NCBI GenBank assembly: GCA_024639505.1
Contig: JAHEIE010000010.1
Span: 1 to 37,672 of the forward strand
DNA: 37,672 bases
Origin: Crocinitomicaceae bacterium
Lineage (GTDB): Bacteria; Bacteroidota; Bacteroidia; Flavobacteriales_D; CAJJDF01
Direction: 5' to 3'
Shown here: piece by piece, positions 1 through 8,091 of the stretch
Layout of the letters: the number at the start of each line of letters is the position of its first letter
How positions within the stretch are numbered: the stretch's first letter is position 1
Translations under genes and position numbers: made by a program
Notes under the pieces: generated by a model
The model's database searches: none
Told to the model about the DNA's origin: nothing
The model's input: only the letters and a program-made list of their open reading frames with translations

Positions 1-1156
1 CTTTCCTATTTGGAGTGGCAATTCCATAGGGTGACATATTGTTGTAACCTGCGAAATAGGGTAGGAGTCGTTCACTGATTTTAAATGAATTTTCTGTATT
101 TCCACTAATTACATCCGTATAGCTAATAGGTCTTCCTAAAGCATTATTTGTGATTTGTTGATAAAGACCTGGGAATCGAGAATAATCTATTCGTCTCGTT
201 TGTGCTCCTGAGGAGAGAAAATCAGCGCCAACGTCTTTGTAACCAAGTTGAATTTTTAGATTTTTATTTTTCAGGTGAGAAACTAAAGCTATGTCATAAA
301 ACCAATCTTCAATAGATTCAGGAGCACGGTTATCGTTGTAGTTGCTGTAACTTGTGCTTGATATTCCTGCTTCAGATTTCATTCCAATGTCGGTTGTTTT
401 ATTTATGTCTTTAGTGTAAAGCATATCAAAAGTTTGGACATTATTTTTGTACTGAATACTATCTTGTATGGTTTCGGAAAGATCAAATACGTTGACTGAA
501 TTAAATCCAAAAGTTAGATGGTCACTTTGTTTTATTTTGATAGTTCCTCCTCCATAAAGCCGCTCTGGTTCGACAATTCCATCGGTAGGTCTCTGTCTTG
601 TAATAAATCCTTTAACGTCAATCTCTTTAAGGAATTCACCAAATTCTAATCCGAAATTCATTTTTGCACCTTGCATTCTCCAGGTGTTATCATCATTATA
701 AAACATATCATAATGAACGATTTCCCTTCTCAAATCAAAAACATCTCCTTCATTTATCACTCCTTCTTCAAGAGTATTGTGTAGGGTGTAAGGCGTCATT
801 TTCAAGTCAATATCCCCAATTTCATATTTCACAATATTACCAGCGACACCTTTCAGTGATAGCTGTCGAACATCAAAGGTGACTCCACCTCCCCAAAAAC
901 CACCTAGTTCGTTTCTTATCCTAAACATACCAATTACTTCAGTATTTGAATTAGGACTAAGACTAAACCCTAGATCCAATAATGTATGTCCATAATTGGA
1001 TTTACGAGTCGTGACTGAATCTAAAGATTCGTCTAGGTTCAAATTGTTTGATAGAAAATAGCCTCGTGCAGCACCGTTTATTTGGAATTTTTTTTGTTGA
1101 CCAATTGTAAAATTGGCTAATATTATCAATAAAAAAGTAAGTGTTTTTCTTTTCAT
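1..1156 (-). CDS. Outer-membrane beta-barrel protein, 3' part outside window
   Basis: Translating the complement from the ATG at 1156-1154 gives 385 codons without a stop up to the left edge, so the C-terminus is missing. The protein starts with a signal peptide (MKRKTLTFLLIILANFTIGQ, cleavage likely just after). Behind it are alternating hydrophobic/polar strands rich in aromatic and Gly residues, as in outer-membrane barrels. No plug or TonB box was recognised. Its start codon shares one base with the stop of the upstream barrel gene (TAATG), so the two are probably translationally coupled. In this operon, behind a sugar symporter, a role in sugar or oligosaccharide passage, or assembly of a surface protein, is an inference. 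The family was not recognised; the barrel call rests on composition and signal peptide. Confidence 0.75.
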   Translation of the reverse strand, partial: MKRKTLTFLLIILANFTIGQQKKFQINGAARGYFLSNNLNLDESLDSVTTRKSNYGHTLLDLGFSLSPNSNTEVIGMFRIRNELGGFWGGGVTFDVRQLSLKGVAGNIVKYEIGDIDLKMTPYTLHNTLEEGVINEGDVFDLRREIVHYDMFYNDDNTWRMQGAKMNFGLEFGEFLKEIDVKGFITRQRPTDGIVEPERLYGGGTIKIKQSDHLTFGFNSVNVFDLSETIQDSIQYKNNVQTFDMLYTKDINKTTDIGMKSEAGISSTSYSNYNDNRAPESIEDWFYDIALVSHLKNKNLKIQLGYKDVGADFLSSGAQTRRIDYSRFPGLYQQITNNALGRPISYTDVISGNTENSFKISERLLPYFAGYNNMSPYGIATPNRK

Positions 1157-3051
1157 TAGAAAATTATTTTTAGTTCAATAGTAGTTTCATGACCTTTAAA
1201 TTGATCAAGTTCAAAATTTCTGTCGTCCAAGGAGAAGTAACGATGCCTTAAATATATTGCAGTGTTTTTAGCTAACATGTAATCAACCCCAAACCCTAAT
1301 CCAATTCCTTCTTGGTTTCGAGGTTTACTCGATTCTATATTAATTTCTGTTGAATAATTTGCTATGGCTCGTTCCCAACCTAAATATTGCGAAACTACAA
1401 CTTTAGGGTGGATTCTGTAATAACTCTCTAATTGGTGGGAATAAAATCGAAGATAGGCTTCTTCTGTAAAAACTGTGACAGGAGAAAATTTAGTTTGAAC
1501 TGAATTGTATGACCCTAAATAAAATAAATGCCATGGATTTCCAAAAAGGTTTAATTTATACTTTACTTGTGCCTCTATATTATTGAAAAATTTATCATTT
1601 ACTACCTCACCTTTGTTGTCTAAGTCGTTTAAATTAATTGTTTGAAAAACATTTCTGAATAGAACAGATGTGGTGTTGTAGGGTCCAACATTTGATGGAA
1701 AGCTAAATCTCCAAAATCGAGACATAGTTAATCCATTGACTGCATGACCATATGAAATGTTATTGTTTTCGTTAATAATTTCTTTAGCAACACCGTTTCC
1801 AATTGAAACAGTAGCATCCTTTATTTTAAATTCAGTATTAATATTTAAACCTTGTCTGTTATTGGCCATTTGACCCATGCCTAGCATAGCACTTCCATTC
1901 TGCTGAAGCACTCCATTTGCACCTATAACTTGATTAGTGCCCACGGAAGCTGAAGTAGCCTCATTTACTGATGTATTTACAAATTCTGCGTTATTATTGA
2001 CCACATTAGGACTAATTCTATAGTAGTGAAGTTCGAGTGGGATTTTAGTTAGTCTTTTTTTTAGGTTCAATTTAAGAGATATCATTTCACCATTACCTAG
2101 ATCTTTAAATTCGTCTTGATAATGTCCACCTCCAACTTCTCCAAGAATTGAAAATGATTTTAAATCAAAAAAGAATTCACTCGTTAGAATGTTGTTCGAT
2201 ATAACTTTTGTGGCTAATTCATCGGAATAAGTTTTTCTGTTGAAACTATTTATGCTGATTCTATGTTTTTTAAAAGTTTTTGTAATACTCCCTGCTATTA
2301 CATTATTAGGAATAGTGTTGTCATAAAACTTTATAAAATTATCGTTTGTACTGTCATTAGAGACGTTTGATAAGTCTCTGAAGGCCGAACCAGCATTTTG
2401 GGTTTTTCCATACATCATGTTTAAAGTTAAACCCAGCGGTAATTCTGTTAAATCTAGAATGAATCCTTGCACAGCTTGCTGAGACCATCTTGTATCCTGC
2501 GAAATAGCTCCATTTTTATAATAATCCTCATACCTTTTATTTATATCTTTAAACTGGGGATCCCAAGGGTTGCGGTCAAAAATACTATAACGGTTATAAC
2601 CTGCGAAAGATTTCATTGTGAAGGCAGTCATGCTATGCCAATGAATTCCTCCAGCTCTTACTGACATGTTTCCAAATTTAGTTTTGAAATTTCCGTAGAG
2701 ATTAATTCCTAATTGCAAATTGTGATAGTAATCAAAGTTTCCATTATTTTGATTCCAGACAACCAAATCTGTACCAAAAGAGGTTCCTTTTGATGGACTT
2801 CCTGTCAAATTTAAAGTTAGTTCTGGAAGTTGTGATGCATCACCTACTATTATTGACCTATTAGGTAAATAAAGTGGTTGATCATTAAGTACACTGTACG
2901 TATATGGGTTTGTAAATAATCTATGCTGAGCAAAAAATCGATAATTTCCACTAACACTAAATGATTCAAGTGGAGCAGGTTTCACAATAGTATCTTGAGC
3001 AGATAAGTGAAAAGTGAAGAATAAAAATAAATAGGGGTAAAGTGATTTCAT
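1156..3051 (-). CDS. Exported outer-membrane beta-barrel protein, porin-like
   Basis: This 631-aa protein has a signal peptide (MKSLYPYLFLFFTFHLSAQ, cut before DTIVK). It is built of amphipathic strands with many Asn, Tyr, Phe and Gly and ends in IELKIIF, a terminal aromatic residue typical of barrel proteins that BamA recognises. The ATG lies one base after the symporter stop, and its own stop overlaps the start of the next barrel gene, so all three form one transcript. By position it should carry the symporter's substrate, or a larger glycan containing it, across the outer membrane. No SusC/SusD signature (TonB plug, carboxypeptidase-like N-terminal domain) was seen, so this is not a classical Sus pair. 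Function is inferred from context. Confidence 0.75.
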   Translation of the reverse strand: MKSLYPYLFLFFTFHLSAQDTIVKPAPLESFSVSGNYRFFAQHRLFTNPYTYSVLNDQPLYLPNRSIIVGDASQLPELTLNLTGSPSKGTSFGTDLVVWNQNNGNFDYYHNLQLGINLYGNFKTKFGNMSVRAGGIHWHSMTAFTMKSFAGYNRYSIFDRNPWDPQFKDINKRYEDYYKNGAISQDTRWSQQAVQGFILDLTELPLGLTLNMMYGKTQNAGSAFRDLSNVSNDSTNDNFIKFYDNTIPNNVIAGSITKTFKKHRISINSFNRKTYSDELATKVISNNILTSEFFFDLKSFSILGEVGGGHYQDEFKDLGNGEMISLKLNLKKRLTKIPLELHYYRISPNVVNNNAEFVNTSVNEATSASVGTNQVIGANGVLQQNGSAMLGMGQMANNRQGLNINTEFKIKDATVSIGNGVAKEIINENNNISYGHAVNGLTMSRFWRFSFPSNVGPYNTTSVLFRNVFQTINLNDLDNKGEVVNDKFFNNIEAQVKYKLNLFGNPWHLFYLGSYNSVQTKFSPVTVFTEEAYLRFYSHQLESYYRIHPKVVVSQYLGWERAIANYSTEINIESSKPRNQEGIGLGFGVDYMLAKNTAIYLRHRYFSLDDRNFELDQFKGHETTIELKIIF

Positions 3052-3052
3052 A

Positions 3053-4696
3053 TTACCAGAAAATTGTATAAAGTACTATTAACATTATTATTACAGCATA
3101 CGAAAGAACATTGTAAGTTTTGTCGGTTTTGAAAAAACCTTTTTCAATTTCAATTCCTTTAACATCATCTTTACCTTTATTTTGATTTAATGAAATACCA
3201 ATCATTATTAAGCAAGTTGATAAAAATGTTATTGACATTTGATGCATGAACGGAAGGTTAGGGAAGAGTGGATTGTTTTCCCAGATTTGAGGACCGAATT
3301 TTAGATAAAAAGCAATAGGGATAGAAACTAAAGCACCAATAATTGCTGCTCTGGCAGTAGTTTTTTTCCAAAATAATCCTAGAATAAAAATAGCTAAAAT
3401 ACCCGGGCTCACAAGTCCTGTATACTCTTGGATGAACTGAAATACTTGATCAATTCCTCCTAGGATTGGAGCTAAAACTGCTGCAATAACAAGAGCTATT
3501 ACTCCTGTTAATCTTCCTACTGTTACTAATTGTTTTTCGGATGCATTCTTATTAATTAGGGGTTTATATAAATCCATAGTAAAAATGGTAGCTGTACTAT
3601 TTAACATTGAAGCTAAAGATGAAACAATTGCCGCGGCCAAAGCAGCTAATACTAATCCTTTAAGTCCAACAGGCACAAATGTAGAAACCAGCCAAGGATA
3701 TGCTTTATCATTTTGATGATTTCCTGAAGCATCTAAAAATTCACTGGCAATATCTGGATTTTCAGAATACATTACGTAGGCTATAATTCCTGGAATTATA
3801 ACAATAAGCGGAACAATCATTTTTAAAATTGCAGCAAACACAATTCCTTTTTGTGATTCTTTTAGACTTTTTGCAGCAAAAGTTCTCTGAATAATATATT
3901 GGTTGAATCCCCAATAGTAAATGTTAGCAATCCAAATACCGCCTACCAAGACTGCGATTCCAGGTAAATTATTATATTCTTTATGACCTTTTTCTAATAT
4001 CATGTCAAATTTCTCCGGAGCTTTTGAGAAAATATATTCCATACCACCCCACAAGGAATGGTCTGGCGAAACATGATAAAGTGCAATCCCGGTCGTAATT
4101 AATCCTCCTATTATTAGTATTGCAACTTGAATTACATCAGTCCAAGCTACAGAGGATAGCCCTCCCCATACTGAGTAAGCAGTAGTAAATAAAGCTAAAA
4201 CTATTATACTAGAAAGAATTAATGAGCCGTCTCCATTTCCAATAATTGTATCCATTGCTGTTGCTCCTAGGAACATCACGGCAGTTAAGTTTACAAATAC
4301 GAATAAGGCAATCCAAAAAATTGCTATAATTGATTTAACTCTTGCATTGTATCTTTTTTCTAGAAATTGCGGAATAGTGTAAAGACCTTTCTCAATAAAA
4401 ATAGGTAGAAAGTATTTACCCACGATAATAAGTGTAAGTGCAGCCATCCATTCATACGAAGCAATTGCAAGCCCTACAGCAAAACCAGAACCCGACATTC
4501 CAATGAATTGCTCAGCAGATATGTTTGCAGCAATTAATGAAGCTCCAACTGCCCACCAAGGTAACGACTTACTTGCTAAGAAATAGTCACTGGAGTTTAC
4601 TTCATTTGTTTTTTTTCTTGAGACAAAAAGTCCAACGGATAGTATTAATACTGAGTAAATTACTAAAACGAATATGTCCAGAGTTTCTAAATTCAT
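3053..4696 (-). CDS. Sodium/sugar symporter, vSGLT-like (SSS family)
   Basis: Inner-membrane Na+-coupled sugar importer of 547 aa with about 14 membrane spans. It resembles Vibrio parahaemolyticus vSGLT along its whole length. The residues known there for sugar binding and gating have counterparts here: Gln63 in ISAEQFIG, Glu82 in SYEW, Asn265 in WGFNQYI, Lys292 in LKMIVP and Gln423 in FIQEYTG. The Na2-site serines of vSGLT match Ser359-Ser360 in AAIVSSLASM. This supports a galactose/glucose-type hexose substrate, though the exact sugar cannot be read from sequence. The gene follows the Nudix regulator by 66 bases and is one base from the first barrel gene. The start ATG directly precedes the first hydrophobic segment. 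Confidence 0.93.
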   Translation of the reverse strand: MNLETLDIFVLVIYSVLILSVGLFVSRKKTNEVNSSDYFLASKSLPWWAVGASLIAANISAEQFIGMSGSGFAVGLAIASYEWMAALTLIIVGKYFLPIFIEKGLYTIPQFLEKRYNARVKSIIAIFWIALFVFVNLTAVMFLGATAMDTIIGNGDGSLILSSIIVLALFTTAYSVWGGLSSVAWTDVIQVAILIIGGLITTGIALYHVSPDHSLWGGMEYIFSKAPEKFDMILEKGHKEYNNLPGIAVLVGGIWIANIYYWGFNQYIIQRTFAAKSLKESQKGIVFAAILKMIVPLIVIIPGIIAYVMYSENPDIASEFLDASGNHQNDKAYPWLVSTFVPVGLKGLVLAALAAAIVSSLASMLNSTATIFTMDLYKPLINKNASEKQLVTVGRLTGVIALVIAAVLAPILGGIDQVFQFIQEYTGLVSPGILAIFILGLFWKKTTARAAIIGALVSIPIAFYLKFGPQIWENNPLFPNLPFMHQMSITFLSTCLIMIGISLNQNKGKDDVKGIEIEKGFFKTDKTYNVLSYAVIIMLIVLYTIFW

Positions 4697-4725
4697 ATAA
4701 AAAGTTTAATAGGTAATTGGCTTAC

Positions 4726-4738
4726 TACTTATTGTAGA
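4726..4738. promoter_or_regulatory. Weak inverted repeat before symporter gene
   Basis: CTAC and GTAG arms surround a 5-base spacer in the 66-base gap between the regulator and symporter genes. It could be an operator half for the Nudix regulator, but four-base arms are easily found by chance. Confidence 0.2.
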
Positions 4739-4762
4739 TAGGACACTAAGTTAATAAAATTT

Positions 4763-5461
4763 TTATACTTCGAAACTAAATCCTTGTTTTTTCAACAATT
4801 CATATCGGTCAATATCAAAAGTATATAATTTGGCAGGACGGTGAGAAACATTGGACTGCAGTGTGTCTGTTTCTCTCAAAAATTTCTTTTGAAGAATTTT
4901 TTTTCTGAAATTTCTGGTATCCAATTTTATGTTTAAAATTGCCTCGTAAAGTGTTTGAAGCTCAGTTAGGGTAAACTTATGATTGATAAGTTCAAAACCT
5001 ATTGGCCTTGTTCTAATTGAGTCTTGAAGTTTTTTGAAACATTTGTCTAAAATTAAGTTGTGGTCAAAGGCAAGTTTGAGCTCATTTGCATCTTCAATTT
5101 TCCACCATTTGGCTTTTGAAGCAAATGAAGAAGGATTGACTTCATATTTATTAATATTAACTAAGGTGAAATAACTAGTTGTGATAACTCTACCTAAAGG
5201 ATGCCTATTGATATCACCAAAAGTTTCAACTTGCTCGAAAAATAAATCGCTTAATCCTGTAAGTTTTTTTAGAATAAAATTGACTGAGTCGTCTAAATCT
5301 TCTTTTGGATCTAATAAATCTCCAGGAAGTGCCCATTGATTTTTAAAAGGGATTTCGTTCCTTTCGATTAGCAATATTTTAAGATCTGTTCCATCAAACC
5401 CAAAGACTACGCAATCAATTGATAAGGCAAATGTAAAATAGTGTAATAATTCTTTGTTCAA
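4763..5461 (-). CDS. Nudix-fold sugar-responsive transcriptional regulator (NrtR/AraR-like)
   Basis: A 232-aa protein with an N-terminal Nudix-like domain (about residues 9-150) and a C-terminal winged helix (about 159-213, containing FTLTELQTLYEAIL). This is the architecture of NrtR-type regulators, which in Bacteroidota include regulators of sugar genes such as AraR. The Nudix box region (47-70) keeps the glycines, but the REUxEE metal-binding core is replaced by FILKKL, so hydrolase activity is very unlikely and ligand sensing is the probable role. Its neighbour downstream is the vSGLT-like symporter, the likely target. The start is a TTG: no ATG lies near, and the domain begins by residue 10. 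A TATCTTTG box lies 12 bases upstream (5473-5480). Confidence 0.85.
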   Translation of the reverse strand: MNKELLHYFTFALSIDCVVFGFDGTDLKILLIERNEIPFKNQWALPGDLLDPKEDLDDSVNFILKKLTGLSDLFFEQVETFGDINRHPLGRVITTSYFTLVNINKYEVNPSSFASKAKWWKIEDANELKLAFDHNLILDKCFKKLQDSIRTRPIGFELINHKFTLTELQTLYEAILNIKLDTRNFRKKILQKKFLRETDTLQSNVSHRPAKLYTFDIDRYELLKKQGFSFEV

Positions 5462-5472
5462 TTTTTTTTTTA

Positions 5473-5480
5473 CAAAGATA
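5473..5480 (-). promoter_or_regulatory. -7 box (TATCTTTG) for Nudix regulator gene
   Basis: Exact match to the Bacteroidota -7 consensus TAnnTTTG on the minus strand, 12 bases before the TTG start. The transcript would have a very short leader. No clear TTTG -33 box was found at the usual spacing. Confidence 0.5.
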
Positions 5481-5797
5481 AAAAAGTTCCGAAATTAAAA
5501 AAAACTGGGTAAGAATCACCAGCTTCCAATTTATTAGAAAATTATGGTTCTGTCGCATTAAATTCATTATCGATAGTAAATTTAATTTTTTACTTTGTTA
5601 AGCAACTAACCTACAGGATCGCTTTAGTACTCGATACAAACGAATAAAGTTTTTAAAAGCACTCTTTTCAAAATAGCGCCATGAAGAATTTATTTAACAG
5701 GAGAGTTTTACCTATGACTTTGGTCTTAAAAAATTCGTCATTATAACCTGCGATGAATAGAGATAAAAAAATAAATCTCGTTCTATGGAAATTAGAT
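5481..5797. other. Gene-free stretch
   Basis: About 320 AT-rich bases between the Nudix regulator and the 90-aa orphan gene. No ORF with coding character, no tRNA and no convincing hairpin were seen. It probably holds further upstream control for the regulator gene and the 3' untranslated part of the orphan. Confidence 0.5.
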
Positions 5798-6070
5798 TCA
5801 AAGGTTAGGTTTTTGTGCAATGCTCAACTTGTCAATTTTATCTCCGTTTATGATTATGGTTTGTTTTGGGTCATTATTACTATTCTTATATTTCACAGAG
5901 TTGTTGTTTTCAATGAACCGCCATTGATTTTTTTGTCTTAGTTCATCAAAGTCACCAATGAGATTTTCAAAGAACCCAACTTTGAAAGAGCTGTCAATAA
6001 AGTCTATTCGAACAGAATCGTATGTGATTGGATGTCCAAGTAAAAACTGGTCTATATCTCGTTGCTTCAT
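5798..6070 (-). CDS. Small protein of unknown function, 90 aa
   Basis: An ATG-started frame of 90 codons with a protein-like composition: no signal peptide, no membrane segment, a mixed-charge N-terminal half with helix-like stretches (DIDQFLLGHPITYDSVRIDF) and a polar C-terminal half ending GDKIDKLSIAQKPNL. I do not recognise a family. It stands alone in a gene-poor region, more than 300 bases from its neighbours on both sides. The plus-strand frame over it (5753-5941) has poor coding character and was left out. It may be a lineage-specific orphan or a remnant; a coding role is moderately likely. Confidence 0.5.
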   Translation of the reverse strand: MKQRDIDQFLLGHPITYDSVRIDFIDSSFKVGFFENLIGDFDELRQKNQWRFIENNNSVKYKNSNNDPKQTIIINGDKIDKLSIAQKPNL

Positions 6071-6482
6071 AATTATCTGCTTTTAATGTTAAACCTTAGC
6101 AGGATAGATAACACTCTGTATGTCATATACTCTAAATGTTGATTTGAATTTAATAAATCAATTACACTTTTTATCCCAAATAACTGATTAATTAACCAAT
6201 GTGTTTATTTTTAATTGATTCCCCATGTCTACTGTTATTTGTTGGAACAGTTTGTTGTTAAGAGTATATGGAAAATATCGGTTCGAAAAAATCTATAAAA
6301 GCAAAGGCTCATAACTATTTACAGATTATCTTGTTTCCATATATCTGTTTCTTAAACGAGGTATGTCTTTTAACAAAGAAATTTACTCTTAATAGTTACT
6401 GCATAATTTGCGTTGATTTTTGATGAATGAGAGCTATATATTTTTTTTTGGTTGTGGAAAGAAACTTTCTTCAATAAAATTT
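6071..6482. other. Gene-free AT-rich stretch with inverted repeats
   Basis: No ORF or known RNA was recognised. The segment around 6258-6274 (TTAAGAGTATATGGAAA) has inverted partners at 6124-6133 (CATATACTCT), 6334-6343 (TTTCCATATA) and 6384-6392 (TACTCTTAA), so several alternative pairings are possible. It could hold the leader of the 90-aa gene, a structured RNA, or a decayed element. Confidence 0.35.
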
Positions 6483-6505
6483 GGGAGCAGTTTCTCACTG
6501 CTCCC
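6483..6505 (-). terminator. Strong 9-bp hairpin, possible terminator
   Basis: GGGAGCAGT and ACTGCTCCC form a perfect nine-base stem with a five-base loop. On the minus strand the stem is followed by AAATTTTATT, a weak U-tract; on the plus strand there is none. It lies about 140 bases past the tRNA terminator, so it could be a second stop or the 3' end of an unidentified minus-strand RNA starting near 6640. Confidence 0.45.
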
Positions 6506-6642
6506 CGTCATAGCAAACCTTAGGTCGCTGGTGCTTGTTTTCAACGAGTGCCAAAACTTATCGTTGCGTTTTTAACGTGGGTTATGAAATGATAAATCCT
6601 GAAAGGTTCCGATTCTATTAAGTTTTAACGAAAGTTTGATGC

Positions 6643-6675
6643 AAAAAAAATGCTCATCCTACAGGACAAGCATTT
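6643..6675 (-). terminator. Rho-independent terminator of tRNA-Arg
   Basis: Read on the minus strand, AAATGCTTGTCC and GGATGAGCATTT form a 12-bp stem with two G-U pairs and a TGTA loop, directly followed by a run of T. It begins six bases after the tRNA 3' end. Confidence 0.85.
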
Positions 6676-6680
6676 ATTTG

Positions 6681-6754
6681 TGAGCGCGAAAGGATTCGAA
6701 CCTTTGACCGCCTCCTTAGAAGGGAGGTGCTCTATCCAGCTGAGCTACGCGCCC
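6681..6754 (-). tRNA. tRNA-Arg (anticodon UCU)
   Basis: 74 bases fold as a full cloverleaf on the minus strand. The acceptor stem pairs GGGCGCG with CGCGCTC (one G-U) and has discriminator A. The D arm is TAGCTCAGCTGGATAGAGC. The anticodon stem CCTCC/GGAGG holds loop CTTCTAA with anticodon TCT, reading AGA/AGG. The T arm is AAAGG-TTCGAAT-CCTTT. CCA is not encoded, so it must be added after transcription. It has its own upstream promoter and downstream terminator. Confidence 0.97.
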
Positions 6755-6830
6755 GATATTTTAAAGTCAGACGAATCTAATTTTTATCAGGTTATGTTAC
6801 TTAAACGAACAGTTGTTTGTTTGAGTGGTG

Positions 6831-6861
6831 CAAAGATAGTAGTCCTATTTAATTTTCCAAA
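6831..6861 (-). promoter_or_regulatory. Bacteroidota-type promoter for tRNA-Arg
   Basis: On the minus strand TTTG (6861-6858) is followed after 19 bases by TATCTTTG (6838-6831), matching the TTTG / TAnnTTTG promoter of Bacteroidota with normal spacing. Transcription would start near 6825, about 70 bases before the mature tRNA, inside the gap after the heptose gene. Confidence 0.75.
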
Positions 6862-6864
6862 GTT

Positions 6865-8091
6865 TTATGAGATACTTTTTGTAAATTTTTCCAAACTTGA
6901 GAAACACCTGTCGGCAAGTCTGTTTAATTCATTCGAAATGAGAACCGTTTTCATGTTTTTTCTATTTCCAAATTCTATGTCGGATATAGAGTCACCCACC
7001 ATTACTGATTTAGTAAAATCTATTTCAGGGAAGTCGTTCCTAGCTAACTCTGCCATTCCCGAATTTGGTTTTCTGAGCTCACTGTTTTCTGATGCCAGAT
7101 TTGGAGCATAATACACTTTGTCAATCTTTCCATTTGCCTTTTCAATGTCTTTGCACATAGCCAAATGAATAGATTCTAGCTCTTGTCTTGAAATAATTCC
7201 TTTTCCGATACATTGTTGATTGGTTACAATTACAATTCTCCCAAAAATTTTAGAAAGGGTTTTTATCGAATCGAGAACCCCAGGGATAAATTCAAAGAGT
7301 GCTTCGCTTGTTACATAGCCACCTTTTATTTGTTTGTTAATCACACCGTCTCTGTCAAGAAATAGGGTCCAGGTTGCATCAATTTCCCAATCTTTGTAAG
7401 ATTTAAAATCTTGCTGAGCTTGTTCGTAATCCTCAGGAATTCCTATATCTAAAAAGTAACTTGTGGAAGGATAACCATAAAAATTAAAGTTGTTGAATTG
7501 TGATTCTAAAAACTCTTTTTCAAAAGAATAGGCTTTAGGAAATTTTAAACTGCCGAATTTTAATTTATTAAGAATGTACACACCGCCATTTATATGACCT
7601 TCCTGCTGATGTTGTTTTTCTTCAAAATCTATTATTTTTTGGTTGTCGTCCATTTTTACAACTCCATATCGGTCAAAATTCTTTAGTTTTTTGAGAGCAA
7701 CAGAAAAATCAGCTTGTTTTTGTAAGTGTGAATCAAAGAATTCTTTGAGGTCAATGGTAAATATAGAATCCCCATTTAATACCAGAATATCATTAGTCTT
7801 CGTATGGGAAATTGCTTGAGAAATTGCCCCTCCAGTTCCTAGAGGTTCATTTTCTTTAATGTACTCCAGATTAAGTCCTTGGTAGGAATTACCGTAGTAG
7901 TTTTTTATCAATTCTGATAGGTGACCCACAGCCAAATATGCAGTTTTGATTTCGTGCTTTAATAAAAGATTAAATTGATAGGACAAAAAAGGAATTCCAT
8001 TGATAGGAGCCATAGATTTAGGGAGTTTTGAAACTATGGATTGCAGTCTAGTTCCTTTTCCTCCGGCTAATATTAAAGCTTCTTCTATCAT
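6865..8091 (-). CDS. Fused heptose-1-P nucleotidyltransferase / heptose-bisphosphate phosphatase (HddC-GmhB)
   Basis: 408 aa with two enzymes in one chain. Residues 1-235 are a nucleotidyltransferase with the signature GGKGTRLQ (10-17) and NGDSIF; by family this fits D-glycero-D-manno-heptose 1-phosphate guanylyltransferase (HddC). Residues 240-390 are a HAD phosphatase of the GmhB/HisB type with DRDGV (246-250), VTNQQ (289-293), a conserved Lys in RKPNSGM and GDSISD (366-371). The cysteines of the usual GmhB zinc loop are absent. A longer frame starts at 8130, but the ATG at 8091 overlaps the gmhA stop as ATGA and gives the normal N-terminus, so it is preferred. The product would be an activated heptose for a surface glycan. 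The heptose kinase (HddA/HldE) is not in the window. Confidence 0.88.
   Translation of the reverse strand: MIEEALILAGGKGTRLQSIVSKLPKSMAPINGIPFLSYQFNLLLKHEIKTAYLAVGHLSELIKNYYGNSYQGLNLEYIKENEPLGTGGAISQAISHTKTNDILVLNGDSIFTIDLKEFFDSHLQKQADFSVALKKLKNFDRYGVVKMDDNQKIIDFEEKQHQQEGHINGGVYILNKLKFGSLKFPKAYSFEKEFLESQFNNFNFYGYPSTSYFLDIGIPEDYEQAQQDFKSYKDWEIDATWTLFLDRDGVINKQIKGGYVTSEALFEFIPGVLDSIKTLSKIFGRIVIVTNQQCIGKGIISRQELESIHLAMCKDIEKANGKIDKVYYAPNLASENSELRKPNSGMAELARNDFPEIDFTKSVMVGDSISDIEFGNRKNMKTVLISNELNRLADRCFSSLEKFTKSIS

Noticed and set aside
664-882. Plus-strand 72-codon frame
   Set aside because: It lies opposite the truncated barrel-protein gene, has a His/Tyr/Ser-rich shadow composition, and the minus strand has a signal peptide and overlapping operon context.
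6508-6575. Second attC-like site beside the tRNA (CAACGA...TCGTTG, followed by GTTGAAAA as at the esterase)
   Set aside because: Only a 6-bp inner pair is present; the outer AAC and GTT ends are not supported by paired arms, and no framed gene precedes it.
6650-7111. Plus-strand 153-codon frame
   Set aside because: It runs across the tRNA-Arg gene, its terminator and the end of the HddC-GmhB gene; its composition is that of antisense sequence.
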